Assembly: GCA_023475715.1 (NCBI GenBank)
Contig: JAMCVO010000708.1
Span: 1-6,459, forward strand
Direction: 5' to 3'
Origin: Actinomycetota bacterium
GTDB taxonomy: Bacteria > Actinomycetota > Humimicrobiia > Humimicrobiales > Humimicrobiaceae
DNA: 6,459 nucleotides
The position numbers and the translations under genes are program-made. Below are positions 1 through 5,394 of the stretch, in pieces; position 1 is the first letter of the stretch; each line of letters begins with the position of its first letter. A model generated the notes under the pieces. That model had not been told where the DNA came from and searched no databases. It was given only the letters and a program-made list of their open reading frames with translations.

Positions 1-116
1 AAATTAGATTTGGCGTAAGTCCTGTAGGGAAAGTTTTAACAGGTCCATTTATTATAGATAAAACCAATGTTGATGAAGTATTGGCTGGAATAGAATCAGG
101 GTCAGGATCATATTAA
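1..116 (+). CDS. Sugar ABC transporter substrate-binding protein, C-terminal end (partial)
   Basis: This is the last 37 codons of a gene that begins before the window. The frame starts at position 3 and ends with TAA at 114-116. The peptide contains VLTGPFIIDKTNVDE and ends in a small Gly/Ser-rich tail. A 'tGPfxxdkxNVD' segment close to the C-terminus is typical of RbsB/FrcB-type periplasmic-binding proteins (Peripla_BP_4 family), where it forms the last strand and helix. The protein would capture a sugar or polyol outside the membrane and deliver it to the permease encoded next. The identification rests on this short tail plus the position directly before a matching permease and ATPase, in the order binding protein, permease, ATPase known from frcBCA. 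The substrate cannot be read from this fragment. Confidence 0.72.
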   Translation, partial: IRFGVSPVGKVLTGPFIIDKTNVDEVLAGIESGSGSY

Positions 117-155
117 AAAAATCAGGGGTTTACCAGAGTTGTATTTTTTTAATAT
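110..155 (+). terminator. Inverted repeat with A-tract and T-tract, possible leaky terminator after the binding-protein gene
   Basis: A perfect 13-base inverted repeat pairs 110-122 (ATATTAAAAAAAT) with 143-155 (ATTTTTTTAATAT), separated by 20 bases. It overlaps the stop codon of the binding-protein gene. The spacer holds only a tiny GG/CC pair around TTTA (127-134), so there is no strong GC core. The seven-T run at 144-150 would be the U-tract. It could act as a weak, partly read-through terminator or a 3'-end stabiliser. The repeat is seen directly; the function is inferred, and an AT-only stem makes it uncertain. Confidence 0.45.
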
Positions 156-163
156 AAAATTGA

Positions 164-202
164 CAGTGAGGAAGGATTAATTACTCAATTACTTCCTCAC
201 TG
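164..202 (+). promoter_or_regulatory. Stable stem-loop between binding-protein and permease genes (mRNA stabiliser or attenuator)
   Basis: An 11-bp perfect stem pairs 164-174 (CAGTGAGGAAG) with 192-202 (CTTCCTCACTG). After a 3-base bulge on the left arm (175-177) it continues with TAATT 178-182 against AATTA 187-191, closed by a four-base loop ACTC. No T-run follows, so it is not a classical intrinsic terminator. In binding-protein-dependent transport operons, a hairpin at this place often protects the upstream mRNA from 3' exonucleases and so raises binding-protein levels relative to the membrane components. That role is inferred from position. An additional 8-base pair of arms, 158-165 and 231-238, could enclose it, but they share bases 164-165 with this stem. 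Confidence 0.6.
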
Positions 203-277
203 CTACTTCTCATCGCTACTTAAATGTAATTGTCAATTCAATAGTTTAATAGAAGATAAGAACTTTTTGGAGTAAGT

Positions 278-1294
278 ATGAATAAAACATTAAATAATCT
301 TAAGCATAGAGGTAGTTTTTTTAGTAGTTTAACTAAACGTCCTGAATTCGGGTCACTTGTTGGGTTGATAGTTTTATGGACTTTTTTTAGTATTGCGGCT
401 AATAAAAATGGTTTTAATTCACCTATAATTTTTAAATCAATATTAGATCTATCGGTCTCGATAGGAGTAATTGCAGTGGTCGCAACACTACTTCTTATAT
501 CCGGGGAATTTGATATTTCGGTAGGATCGATGGTTGGAGCAACTTCTGTACTTCTGGCAGCATGCATAGTAGTGTGGAGTCTACCTCTCTGGTTGAGTTT
601 AATTATTACATTTGCTTTCGCACTTTTATATGGCTTTATCCAGGGTATGATTGTAGTTAAAACTAAAATCCCATCCTTAATTGTGACGCTTGGCGGTCTA
701 TTTTTCTTAAGAGGACTTACTTATGGAAGTGCAAAAACACTTGTAAAGAGAGGAATAATTTCAGGAGTCAATAAAGGATTGCAGGACAATTTGTTATTTA
801 AAATATTCGGCGGTAGGATTTTTGATTTTCCCACCAGTATAATATGGTGGATAGTGATAGCAGCTTTGGCATATTTTATTCTTAAGAAGACAAGATTTGG
901 AAATTGGATTTTTGCCACCGGAGGAAATGAATTAGCAGCCAAGGCTTTAGGCGTCCCTACGGATAGAGTAAAAATAATATTATTTATGGCCACTGCTGCT
1001 GCGGTAGCTCTTATATCATCATCCCAAACTCTAATGCTTGGATCGGCAGATACATTGCGTGGTACGTTAAGGGAAATGGAAGTAATAATTACAATAGTTA
1101 TAGGAGGTACGCTTATCTCTGGGGGCTATGGTTCTCCAGTTGGCACATTTTTGGGTTGCATAACACTGGGACTACTGCGGCAAGGTATTTACATGTTAGA
1201 TGTTCCATTTGAATGGTATCAAGCAGTACTGGGGATAGTTTTAATAATTGCTGTTTTAATTAACCGAACTGGACAAAGGTTGGAAAGATTATGA
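278..1294 (+). CDS. Sugar ABC transporter permease (RbsC/FrcC type, BPD_transp_2 family)
   Basis: This 338-residue integral membrane protein forms the translocation channel of a CUT2-type importer. About nine to ten hydrophobic segments can be seen, roughly at residues 24-41, 57-75, 80-100, 103-125, 133-150, 187-203, 232-253, 268-284, 287-302 and 313-328. Family hallmarks are SGEFDISVGSMVG (75-87) after the second segment, the cytoplasmic coupling region RFGNWIFATGGNELAAKALG (206-225), which corresponds to the 'GrxxyAiGgNexAArlsGi' stretch of RbsC proteins, and GGTLISGGYGSPVGTFLG (276-293). The length is normal for the family. The ATG at 278 has GGAG at 269-272, five bases upstream. The stop overlaps the start of the ATPase gene (ATGA), which implies translational coupling and a 1:1 complex. 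The substrate is not deducible; ribose, fructose, xylose, galactose and inositol importers all use this fold. Confidence 0.93.
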   Translation: MNKTLNNLKHRGSFFSSLTKRPEFGSLVGLIVLWTFFSIAANKNGFNSPIIFKSILDLSVSIGVIAVVATLLLISGEFDISVGSMVGATSVLLAACIVVWSLPLWLSLIITFAFALLYGFIQGMIVVKTKIPSLIVTLGGLFFLRGLTYGSAKTLVKRGIISGVNKGLQDNLLFKIFGGRIFDFPTSIIWWIVIAALAYFILKKTRFGNWIFATGGNELAAKALGVPTDRVKIILFMATAAAVALISSSQTLMLGSADTLRGTLREMEVIITIVIGGTLISGGYGSPVGTFLGCITLGLLRQGIYMLDVPFEWYQAVLGIVLIIAVLINRTGQRLERL

Positions 1295-2106
1295 TAAATA
1301 AAAAAGAAGTACCGATATTGGAAATCCGTAATATCAAGAAATCATTTGGCCGCAGTATAGTTGCCTTAGATGATGTCAGTCTTAGTGTATATAACGGAGA
1401 GGTATTATGCTTACTTGGTGATAATGGTGCAGGCAAATCAACACTGATTAAAATAATATCCGGGGTTCATAATCAGGACAGCGGTGATTTATTCTTTGAA
1501 GGGGAAAAAGTAAACTTTAAATCATCCAGAGATGCGATTGATATCGGAATACGAACTGTTTATCAAGATCTTGCTGTTTTTCCGTTAATGAGTATAGCGG
1601 AAAATATGGTAGTCGGCTCTGAGCCAACTATTGGTTGGGGACCTTTCAAAGTATTGAATACAAAAAAAATGGAGGAAATAGCAAGAAGTGGACTTGAAAA
1701 GATTGGCATTAATATAGCTGATACATCACGAACAGTGATCACACTTTCCGGAGGTCAACGCCAAACGGTAGCAATCGCCCGTGCAGAGCACCAGGGGGCT
1801 AAATTGCTTATTTTGGATGAGCCCACCTCAGCTCTGGGAGTAAAGCAAGCTGCTATTGTTTTAAAATATGTTAAAAGTGTTCGAGACCGTGGTATTGGTA
1901 TTATTTTAATTACTCATAATGTAGTTCACGCAATGGCAGTAGGTGACCGTTTTGCGATATTGAATCATGGAAAATTAGTTGGGATTAATAATAAATCGGA
2001 GGTTACCGAGTCTAAACTGATACATCTTATGGCTGGGGGCGAGGAACTTACTATATCAAGAGAAAAAATTAACAGTACCGAGAGATTGAGCGAAAATAGT
2101 GAATAA
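1291..2106 (+). CDS. Sugar ABC transporter ATP-binding protein, single-domain (FrcA type)
   Basis: This is the 271-residue cytoplasmic ATPase that powers the importer. All nucleotide-binding motifs are intact: Walker A GDNGAGKST (43-51), Q-loop Gln92 in TVYQD, ABC signature LSGGQ (152-156), Walker B LLILDE with catalytic Glu177, D-loop SALG (180-183) and the H-loop His209 in ITHN. Most CUT2 ATPases (RbsA, XylG, MglA) are tandem proteins of about 500 residues. This one has one domain and fits the FrcA-like half-size type, which would work as a homodimer. A polar tail of about 20 residues follows the domain. It starts inside the permease stop (ATGA), with GGAAAG at 1282-1287 as a possible close ribosome site and AAAGG at 1275-1279 as an alternative. 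Confidence 0.93.
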   Translation: MINKKEVPILEIRNIKKSFGRSIVALDDVSLSVYNGEVLCLLGDNGAGKSTLIKIISGVHNQDSGDLFFEGEKVNFKSSRDAIDIGIRTVYQDLAVFPLMSIAENMVVGSEPTIGWGPFKVLNTKKMEEIARSGLEKIGINIADTSRTVITLSGGQRQTVAIARAEHQGAKLLILDEPTSALGVKQAAIVLKYVKSVRDRGIGIILITHNVVHAMAVGDRFAILNHGKLVGINNKSEVTESKLIHLMAGGEELTISREKINSTERLSENSE

Positions 2107-2120
2107 TTGGTGAACTCGGC

Positions 2121-2195
2121 TTAAAAATAATCGATGTGCCATTTAAATGCTTTTCCTGCATGACTTGTCTCGGAGTTTTAAAGAATTATTTTTAA
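2121..2195 (+). repeat. AT-only inverted repeat flanking the gap between transport and processing genes
   Basis: A perfect 11-base inverted repeat pairs 2121-2131 (TTAAAAATAAT) with 2185-2195 (ATTATTTTTAA), with a 53-base spacer. Outside it, AACTC (2113-2117) and GAGTT (2173-2177) are complementary but not nested with it. The spacer contains a 10-base palindrome CATTTAAATG (2140-2149) and a small ATGC/GCAT hairpin (2147-2161). The gap of about 108 bases is the largest after the permease start, so it could hold an internal regulator site, a weak terminator or an internal promoter. I could not identify convincing -35/-10 boxes. The repeats are real in the sequence, but their function is open. 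Confidence 0.35.
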
Positions 2196-2198
2196 TTG

Positions 2199-2205
2199 AA
2201 AGGGG
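2199..2205 (+). promoter_or_regulatory. Ribosome binding site that favours a TTG start at 2215
   Basis: The purine run AAAGGGG directly abuts an in-frame ATG at 2206, which leaves no spacer and makes that ATG an unlikely start. The in-frame TTG at 2215 lies nine bases downstream, a normal distance. A later in-frame ATG at 2227 is 21 bases away, too far. The conserved part of the protein begins with ILTMHGLTT right after the TTG, which also fits. Confidence 0.6.
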
Positions 2206-2214
2206 ATGATTTAT

Positions 2215-3042
2215 TTGATTTTAACTATGCATGGGCTTACAACAATGCATTGCAATATAAAAACAGAAATAAGGATTGCAAATGAAGCGAAGTACCAGGC
2301 TCTTGAAATAATAGCGGATAAGCTGCTGCGCTACCTTGATACAGGATTTACAGCCGAAGAACTTCTTCCTGTATTTAAATCATACGGTATTATACCTGCT
2401 TGCATTAATGCTCTGAAAGATATAGAAAGTATGGATCGTAAGGAACATAATAAACTCCTCTGGGAGTGTGAGCGTCTCTGCGCTGCAGCTGAAATTCTTG
2501 GTTGTCGTGTATTGCAGCTTGTTGCTTTTAATGGGTTATCCGGCAGGCCCTGGAAAGAAATAAGAGAGCTGACAGCAAAAAATATAGCAAAACTTGCCGA
2601 TATTGCGGATGAACATAAAGTAAAATTACAGCTCGAACCAATTGCTTTTTCACCGATGAATTCACTGTCAAAAAGCCTTGAAGTAATAGAAGCTGCAGAT
2701 CGTGAAAATGTTGGAATGGTTATTGATTTCTGGCATCTCTGGGCAGGCGGGGGTACAACAGCCAGCGAGGTGGCAAAATTAGATAGATCCATGATTTATG
2801 GGGTCCACTTCTGTGATGGTGTGAAACCAAAAGATGAGAGGTGGGACGAGGCAGCGCTTCGCGGATACCTGGTTGGTGATGGTGATATTAATGTAGAGGA
2901 ATGGGTCGTAGCAGTAAAAGCAACAGGATTTGACGGTGTATGGTCTGCCGAACTATATAGTCCAAAACACTGGGAATGGGACTTGATGGAGATAGCTGTT
3001 GAAAGTAAAAAAAGGATGATGAAATACTTAAATATAATCTAA
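2215..3042 (+). CDS. Sugar phosphate isomerase/epimerase family protein (AP-endonuclease-2-like TIM barrel)
   Basis: This cytoplasmic TIM-barrel protein of 275 residues (from the TTG start) belongs to the xylose-isomerase-like family that includes IolE, IolH, IolI and 3-keto-glycoside-processing enzymes. The family acts on keto sugars or cyclitols by isomerisation, epimerisation, dehydration or elimination, usually with a divalent metal. The expected metal-site residues are on successive strands: Glu141 in LQLEPI, Asp171 and His174 in MVIDFWHLW, His198 in YGVHFCD, and Glu246 in WSAELYSP. A GDGDI turn (221-225) matches the family's 'GeGdid' loop before the last helix and strand. The N-terminal MHGLTTMHCN and the RYLDTGF segment are recognisable for a subgroup of unknown substrate. 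A gene 22 bases downstream encodes a Gfo/Idh dehydrogenase, a frequent partner. By eye the codon use is slightly richer in G+C than in the neighbours. The specific reaction cannot be assigned. Confidence 0.85.
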   Translation: MILTMHGLTTMHCNIKTEIRIANEAKYQALEIIADKLLRYLDTGFTAEELLPVFKSYGIIPACINALKDIESMDRKEHNKLLWECERLCAAAEILGCRVLQLVAFNGLSGRPWKEIRELTAKNIAKLADIADEHKVKLQLEPIAFSPMNSLSKSLEVIEAADRENVGMVIDFWHLWAGGGTTASEVAKLDRSMIYGVHFCDGVKPKDERWDEAALRGYLVGDGDINVEEWVVAVKATGFDGVWSAELYSPKHWEWDLMEIAVESKKRMMKYLNII

Positions 3043-3064
3043 AAAAATAAAAAAAGGTGAAACT

Positions 3065-4246
3065 ATGAAAAAGAAATTAGGTTTTGCTGTTTTGGGCTGC
3101 GGCAGTATAGCAGATATTGCTCATTTTCCTTCTATAAATAAAACAGAAGGAGTGGAGCTGATAGCCTGTTGCGATATTAATGAAGAAACTGCCAGAAGTT
3201 CTGCAAAAAAATGGGGAGCTAAATACTGGTTCACAGACTATAAGGAAATGTTTAAAAAAAGTGATGAGTTGGATGTGGTTATTATTGCTACACCAAATAA
3301 TGTTCATAGAAACCAGGCAGTAGCTGCTGCTAAAGCGGGGCTTCATATCGTTGTAGAAAAACCTCTTGCAGTAACAAATACAGAAGCCTGGGATATTGTA
3401 AAAGCATGCAGGCAAAATAAAGTTAAATTAATGGTGGGTTGTGACAGAAGATTCTGGACTCAAAATCAATGGGCAAAAAAATTAGTTGAGGAAGGTGTAA
3501 TCGGAAACGTGCTAATGTCACGATCTTCCTTGCACGAACACTGGTACCTGTATCAAAATAATGTTGCGAAAACTGATTTTCGTCTTAACGCTGAGGTAGC
3601 AGGTGGTGCAGCGTTGCCTGATACAGGCGCACATGCGATAGATTTACTTACATGGCTGGTTGGCAGTGAAGTTAAGAAAGTTACAGGTGTTGCAAAAAGA
3701 CTGGCGATGCCTGAATCTTATACAAAATGTGATGATACGGTCTGGGTCCTATTGGAATTTAAAAATGGCAGTTTTGGTTGTGTAAGTTGCAATCGATTTT
3801 CACCTGTAAGCTCACAGGTAACTGAATTATATGGAACCGAAGGAACAATATATACTTCTACAGATGGAACTAATCCATTTCAGAGTGTACCTATGGCAGT
3901 ATTTACCGACAAAAATTATAATTTCGAGGACTTACCGGAAATTATTAAAAATTACAGATGGCCGCAAAAATTTTGGGTAGAAGACATGGTAAATCGTCCG
4001 GTTGAAAAAAGATGGGTACCTATAATACCGCCTAAATATCCAAATAATTATGAAAACATGCTAAAGCATTTTATGGATTGTTTAATAAATGATAAAGAGC
4101 CTCTTGTTTCCGGTGAAGACGGAGCAAGAGCTATCGAGGTTATGTGTGGTGTATACAAATCAATGGAAACAGGATGCTGGACAGAATTACCACTAAAGCA
4201 AGAGGTCATTCCACCTTTTTATAAACCTCTGCCTAAAGAAGATTAG
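3065..4246 (+). CDS. Gfo/Idh/MocA family NAD-dependent oxidoreductase
   Basis: This 393-residue cytoplasmic dehydrogenase most likely oxidises a sugar or cyclitol hydroxyl, or reduces the keto form. The N-terminal Rossmann domain carries GCGSIA (11-16) and an acidic Asp37 at the end of the second strand (ACCDIN), which favours NAD over NADP. The family motif EKPL is at 98-101, with Lys99 as the conserved catalytic lysine. The catalytic Asp186 and His190 lie in LPDTGAHAIDLLTW. The C-terminal sheet domain continues through VTELYGTEGTIY (252-263) and ends with the usual SGEDGARAIEV (349-359). It is longer than the common 330-360 residues because of an aromatic, proline-rich stretch (about 288-330). 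The ATG has AGGTGA at 3055-3060, four bases away. IolG-like, levoglucosan-dehydrogenase-like and 3-keto-glucoside roles all remain possible. Confidence 0.9.
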   Translation: MKKKLGFAVLGCGSIADIAHFPSINKTEGVELIACCDINEETARSSAKKWGAKYWFTDYKEMFKKSDELDVVIIATPNNVHRNQAVAAAKAGLHIVVEKPLAVTNTEAWDIVKACRQNKVKLMVGCDRRFWTQNQWAKKLVEEGVIGNVLMSRSSLHEHWYLYQNNVAKTDFRLNAEVAGGAALPDTGAHAIDLLTWLVGSEVKKVTGVAKRLAMPESYTKCDDTVWVLLEFKNGSFGCVSCNRFSPVSSQVTELYGTEGTIYTSTDGTNPFQSVPMAVFTDKNYNFEDLPEIIKNYRWPQKFWVEDMVNRPVEKRWVPIIPPKYPNNYENMLKHFMDCLINDKEPLVSGEDGARAIEVMCGVYKSMETGCWTELPLKQEVIPPFYKPLPKED

Positions 4247-4268
4247 TATTTTAAATAAATTAAAAAAA

Positions 4269-4300
4269 TATAGATTTAATATAACTAAATTATATCTATA
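4269..4300 (+). repeat. AT-rich hairpin before the SDR gene
   Basis: TATAGAT (4269-4275) pairs with ATCTATA (4294-4300). After one T-T mismatch, TAAT (4277-4280) pairs with ATTA (4289-4292), with an eight-base loop. No T-run follows and it ends nine bases before the ribosome site of the next gene, so it may tune translation or mRNA processing rather than terminate transcription. The low G+C background makes chance pairing possible. Confidence 0.3.
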
Positions 4301-4309
4301 AAGCATTTT

Positions 4310-4314
4310 GGAGG
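4310..4314 (+). promoter_or_regulatory. Ribosome binding site that sets the SDR start at 4323
   Basis: GGAGG lies eight bases before the ATG at 4323. The longest open frame could begin with the TTG at 4308, but that would place the ribosome site inside the coding sequence and add five residues before the strand that opens the Rossmann fold. The ATG is therefore preferred. Confidence 0.85.
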
Positions 4315-4322
4315 TTAATTAT

Positions 4323-5297
4323 ATGGATAGTGTATTAATTACCGGTTCTACTGGTTTTGTGGGAACAGAAGTCGTAAAGCAGCTTTTAGAGAGTGGGAAA
4401 AAAGTAACAGGGTTGAGCCATAGAGTTGTTAAGGGAGGGATTCCTTACATCAAAGCAGATATAACTGATTATAAAAAACTAATGATAGCTTTAGATAATA
4501 AATCCTTTGATTATATTATGCATATAGCCTCCCTTCCCGGAGATACCGGTAATCCTGTAGAAATGATAAATATGAATATTAACGGAACACAAAATATTCT
4601 GGAATTTGCACGTAAAAACAAAATTAAAAAATTTATTTTAGCGAGCAGTATTTCAGCTTATGAATGGTTTCCTTCTACAAAGTTTAACCCGCCTGATTAT
4701 TTGCCTGTCGATGAAAAGCACCCATGCAGGCCCAGGGATATGTATTCAACTACCAAGTTTATGCAAGAATTGTTAGCCATGACTTATTATTATCAATATG
4801 AAGTTCCCGTAACTGTATTAAGATTAACAGCATCTGTAGGTCCAAATGGAAGGGGCGGCGGCCGCGGATGGCGAGTATTCGCTGAAGAATTAGCAGCAGG
4901 TAACAAAATACAGATACCTTATTTTTCCAAGGAAGAATTATGCCATTTTGTGGACATAAGAGATGTTGCAAGGATGTTTATTGCAGCAGCCGAACATCCA
5001 AAAAGTACAGGTGAAATTTTTAATTGCGCAGGACCAATACCTACAAGTGGTTTTGAATTTGAAAATATTGTTAAGGAATTAGTACCGGGAATTAAAGTGG
5101 AATACGGTTTTCCATGGAGCATGGCTCAGGGTGGTAAGATCGAATTTGATATGTCAAAAGCCAAAAAGTTAATAAACTTTAAACCAATTTACACTTTAGC
5201 CGATTCTACAAAAAGTATTAAAGAATGGGTGGATTCAGGAGGATTAAAAGTAAGAAATTTTAAAAATGAAAAATATAAGGATGGAGTAAAAAAGTAA
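4323..5297 (+). CDS. NAD-dependent epimerase/dehydratase, extended SDR family
   Basis: This 324-residue cytoplasmic enzyme has the extended short-chain dehydrogenase fold. The dinucleotide site GSTGFVG (8-14) sits directly after the first strand, and ADITD (45-49) marks the acidic turn that contacts the adenine. The active site has Ser109 in LASSISAY, and Tyr141 and Lys145 in the YSTTK motif. NMNINGTQNIL (83-93) is the usual 'N(V/I)xGTxnvl' helix. CHFVDIRDVARMFI in the C-terminal half is the typical 'fvHVdDva' region of GalE-like proteins. Members epimerise, dehydrate or oxidise nucleotide sugars or free sugars with tightly bound NAD. A Gly/Arg-rich loop, GPNGRGGGRGWR, follows the sixth strand where many SDRs bind the substrate. 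The neighbouring dehydrogenase and isomerase suggest a sugar substrate. The exact substrate is unknown, and a 3-dehydrogenase or lactone-forming role is also possible. Confidence 0.88.
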   Translation: MDSVLITGSTGFVGTEVVKQLLESGKKVTGLSHRVVKGGIPYIKADITDYKKLMIALDNKSFDYIMHIASLPGDTGNPVEMINMNINGTQNILEFARKNKIKKFILASSISAYEWFPSTKFNPPDYLPVDEKHPCRPRDMYSTTKFMQELLAMTYYYQYEVPVTVLRLTASVGPNGRGGGRGWRVFAEELAAGNKIQIPYFSKEELCHFVDIRDVARMFIAAAEHPKSTGEIFNCAGPIPTSGFEFENIVKELVPGIKVEYGFPWSMAQGGKIEFDMSKAKKLINFKPIYTLADSTKSIKEWVDSGGLKVRNFKNEKYKDGVKK

Positions 5298-5303
5298 ATT
5301 AAA

Positions 5304-5323
5304 AAAGATTAAATCAAATCTTT
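5304..5323 (+). terminator. Small AT-rich hairpin with T-rich tail after the SDR gene, weak terminator candidate
   Basis: AAAGATT (5304-5310) pairs with AATCTTT (5317-5323) around a six-base loop, seven bases after the SDR stop codon. T-rich sequence follows (about 5329-5350), but interrupted by A. The stem has a single G-C pair, so it would at most pause or partly terminate transcription. The next gene has its own good ribosome site and the same strand, so the operon may continue through it. No convincing promoter was found in 5324-5394. Confidence 0.3.
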
Positions 5324-5394
5324 ATAATAATTTTAATTTTATTTAACTTTAGCATTAAATATAGAGGATAAACAATAAAACTTAAGGAGACCGT

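Noticed and set aside
160..165. TTGACA as a -35 promoter box in front of the permease gene
   Set aside because: No TATAAT-like element lies 15-18 bases downstream (181-189 reads TTACTCAAT), and the bases form part of the stem-loop structures.
238..993. Minus-strand open frames (238-567 and 721-993)
   Set aside because: They lie opposite the permease gene and look like mirror images of its codon bias; no domain or ribosome site supports them.
2331..2792. Minus-strand open frame of 153 codons
   Set aside because: It is antisense to the well-supported TIM-barrel gene, has Ser/Ala-rich low-information content and no recognisable motif.
4308..4322. Upstream TTG start of the SDR gene at 4308
   Set aside because: It overlaps its own ribosome site GGAGG (4310-4314); the ATG at 4323 has proper spacing and begins directly at the Rossmann strand.
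4759..5122. Short minus-strand open frames opposite the SDR gene
   Set aside because: They are 67-70 codons, overlap each other and a convincing gene, and show no family features.
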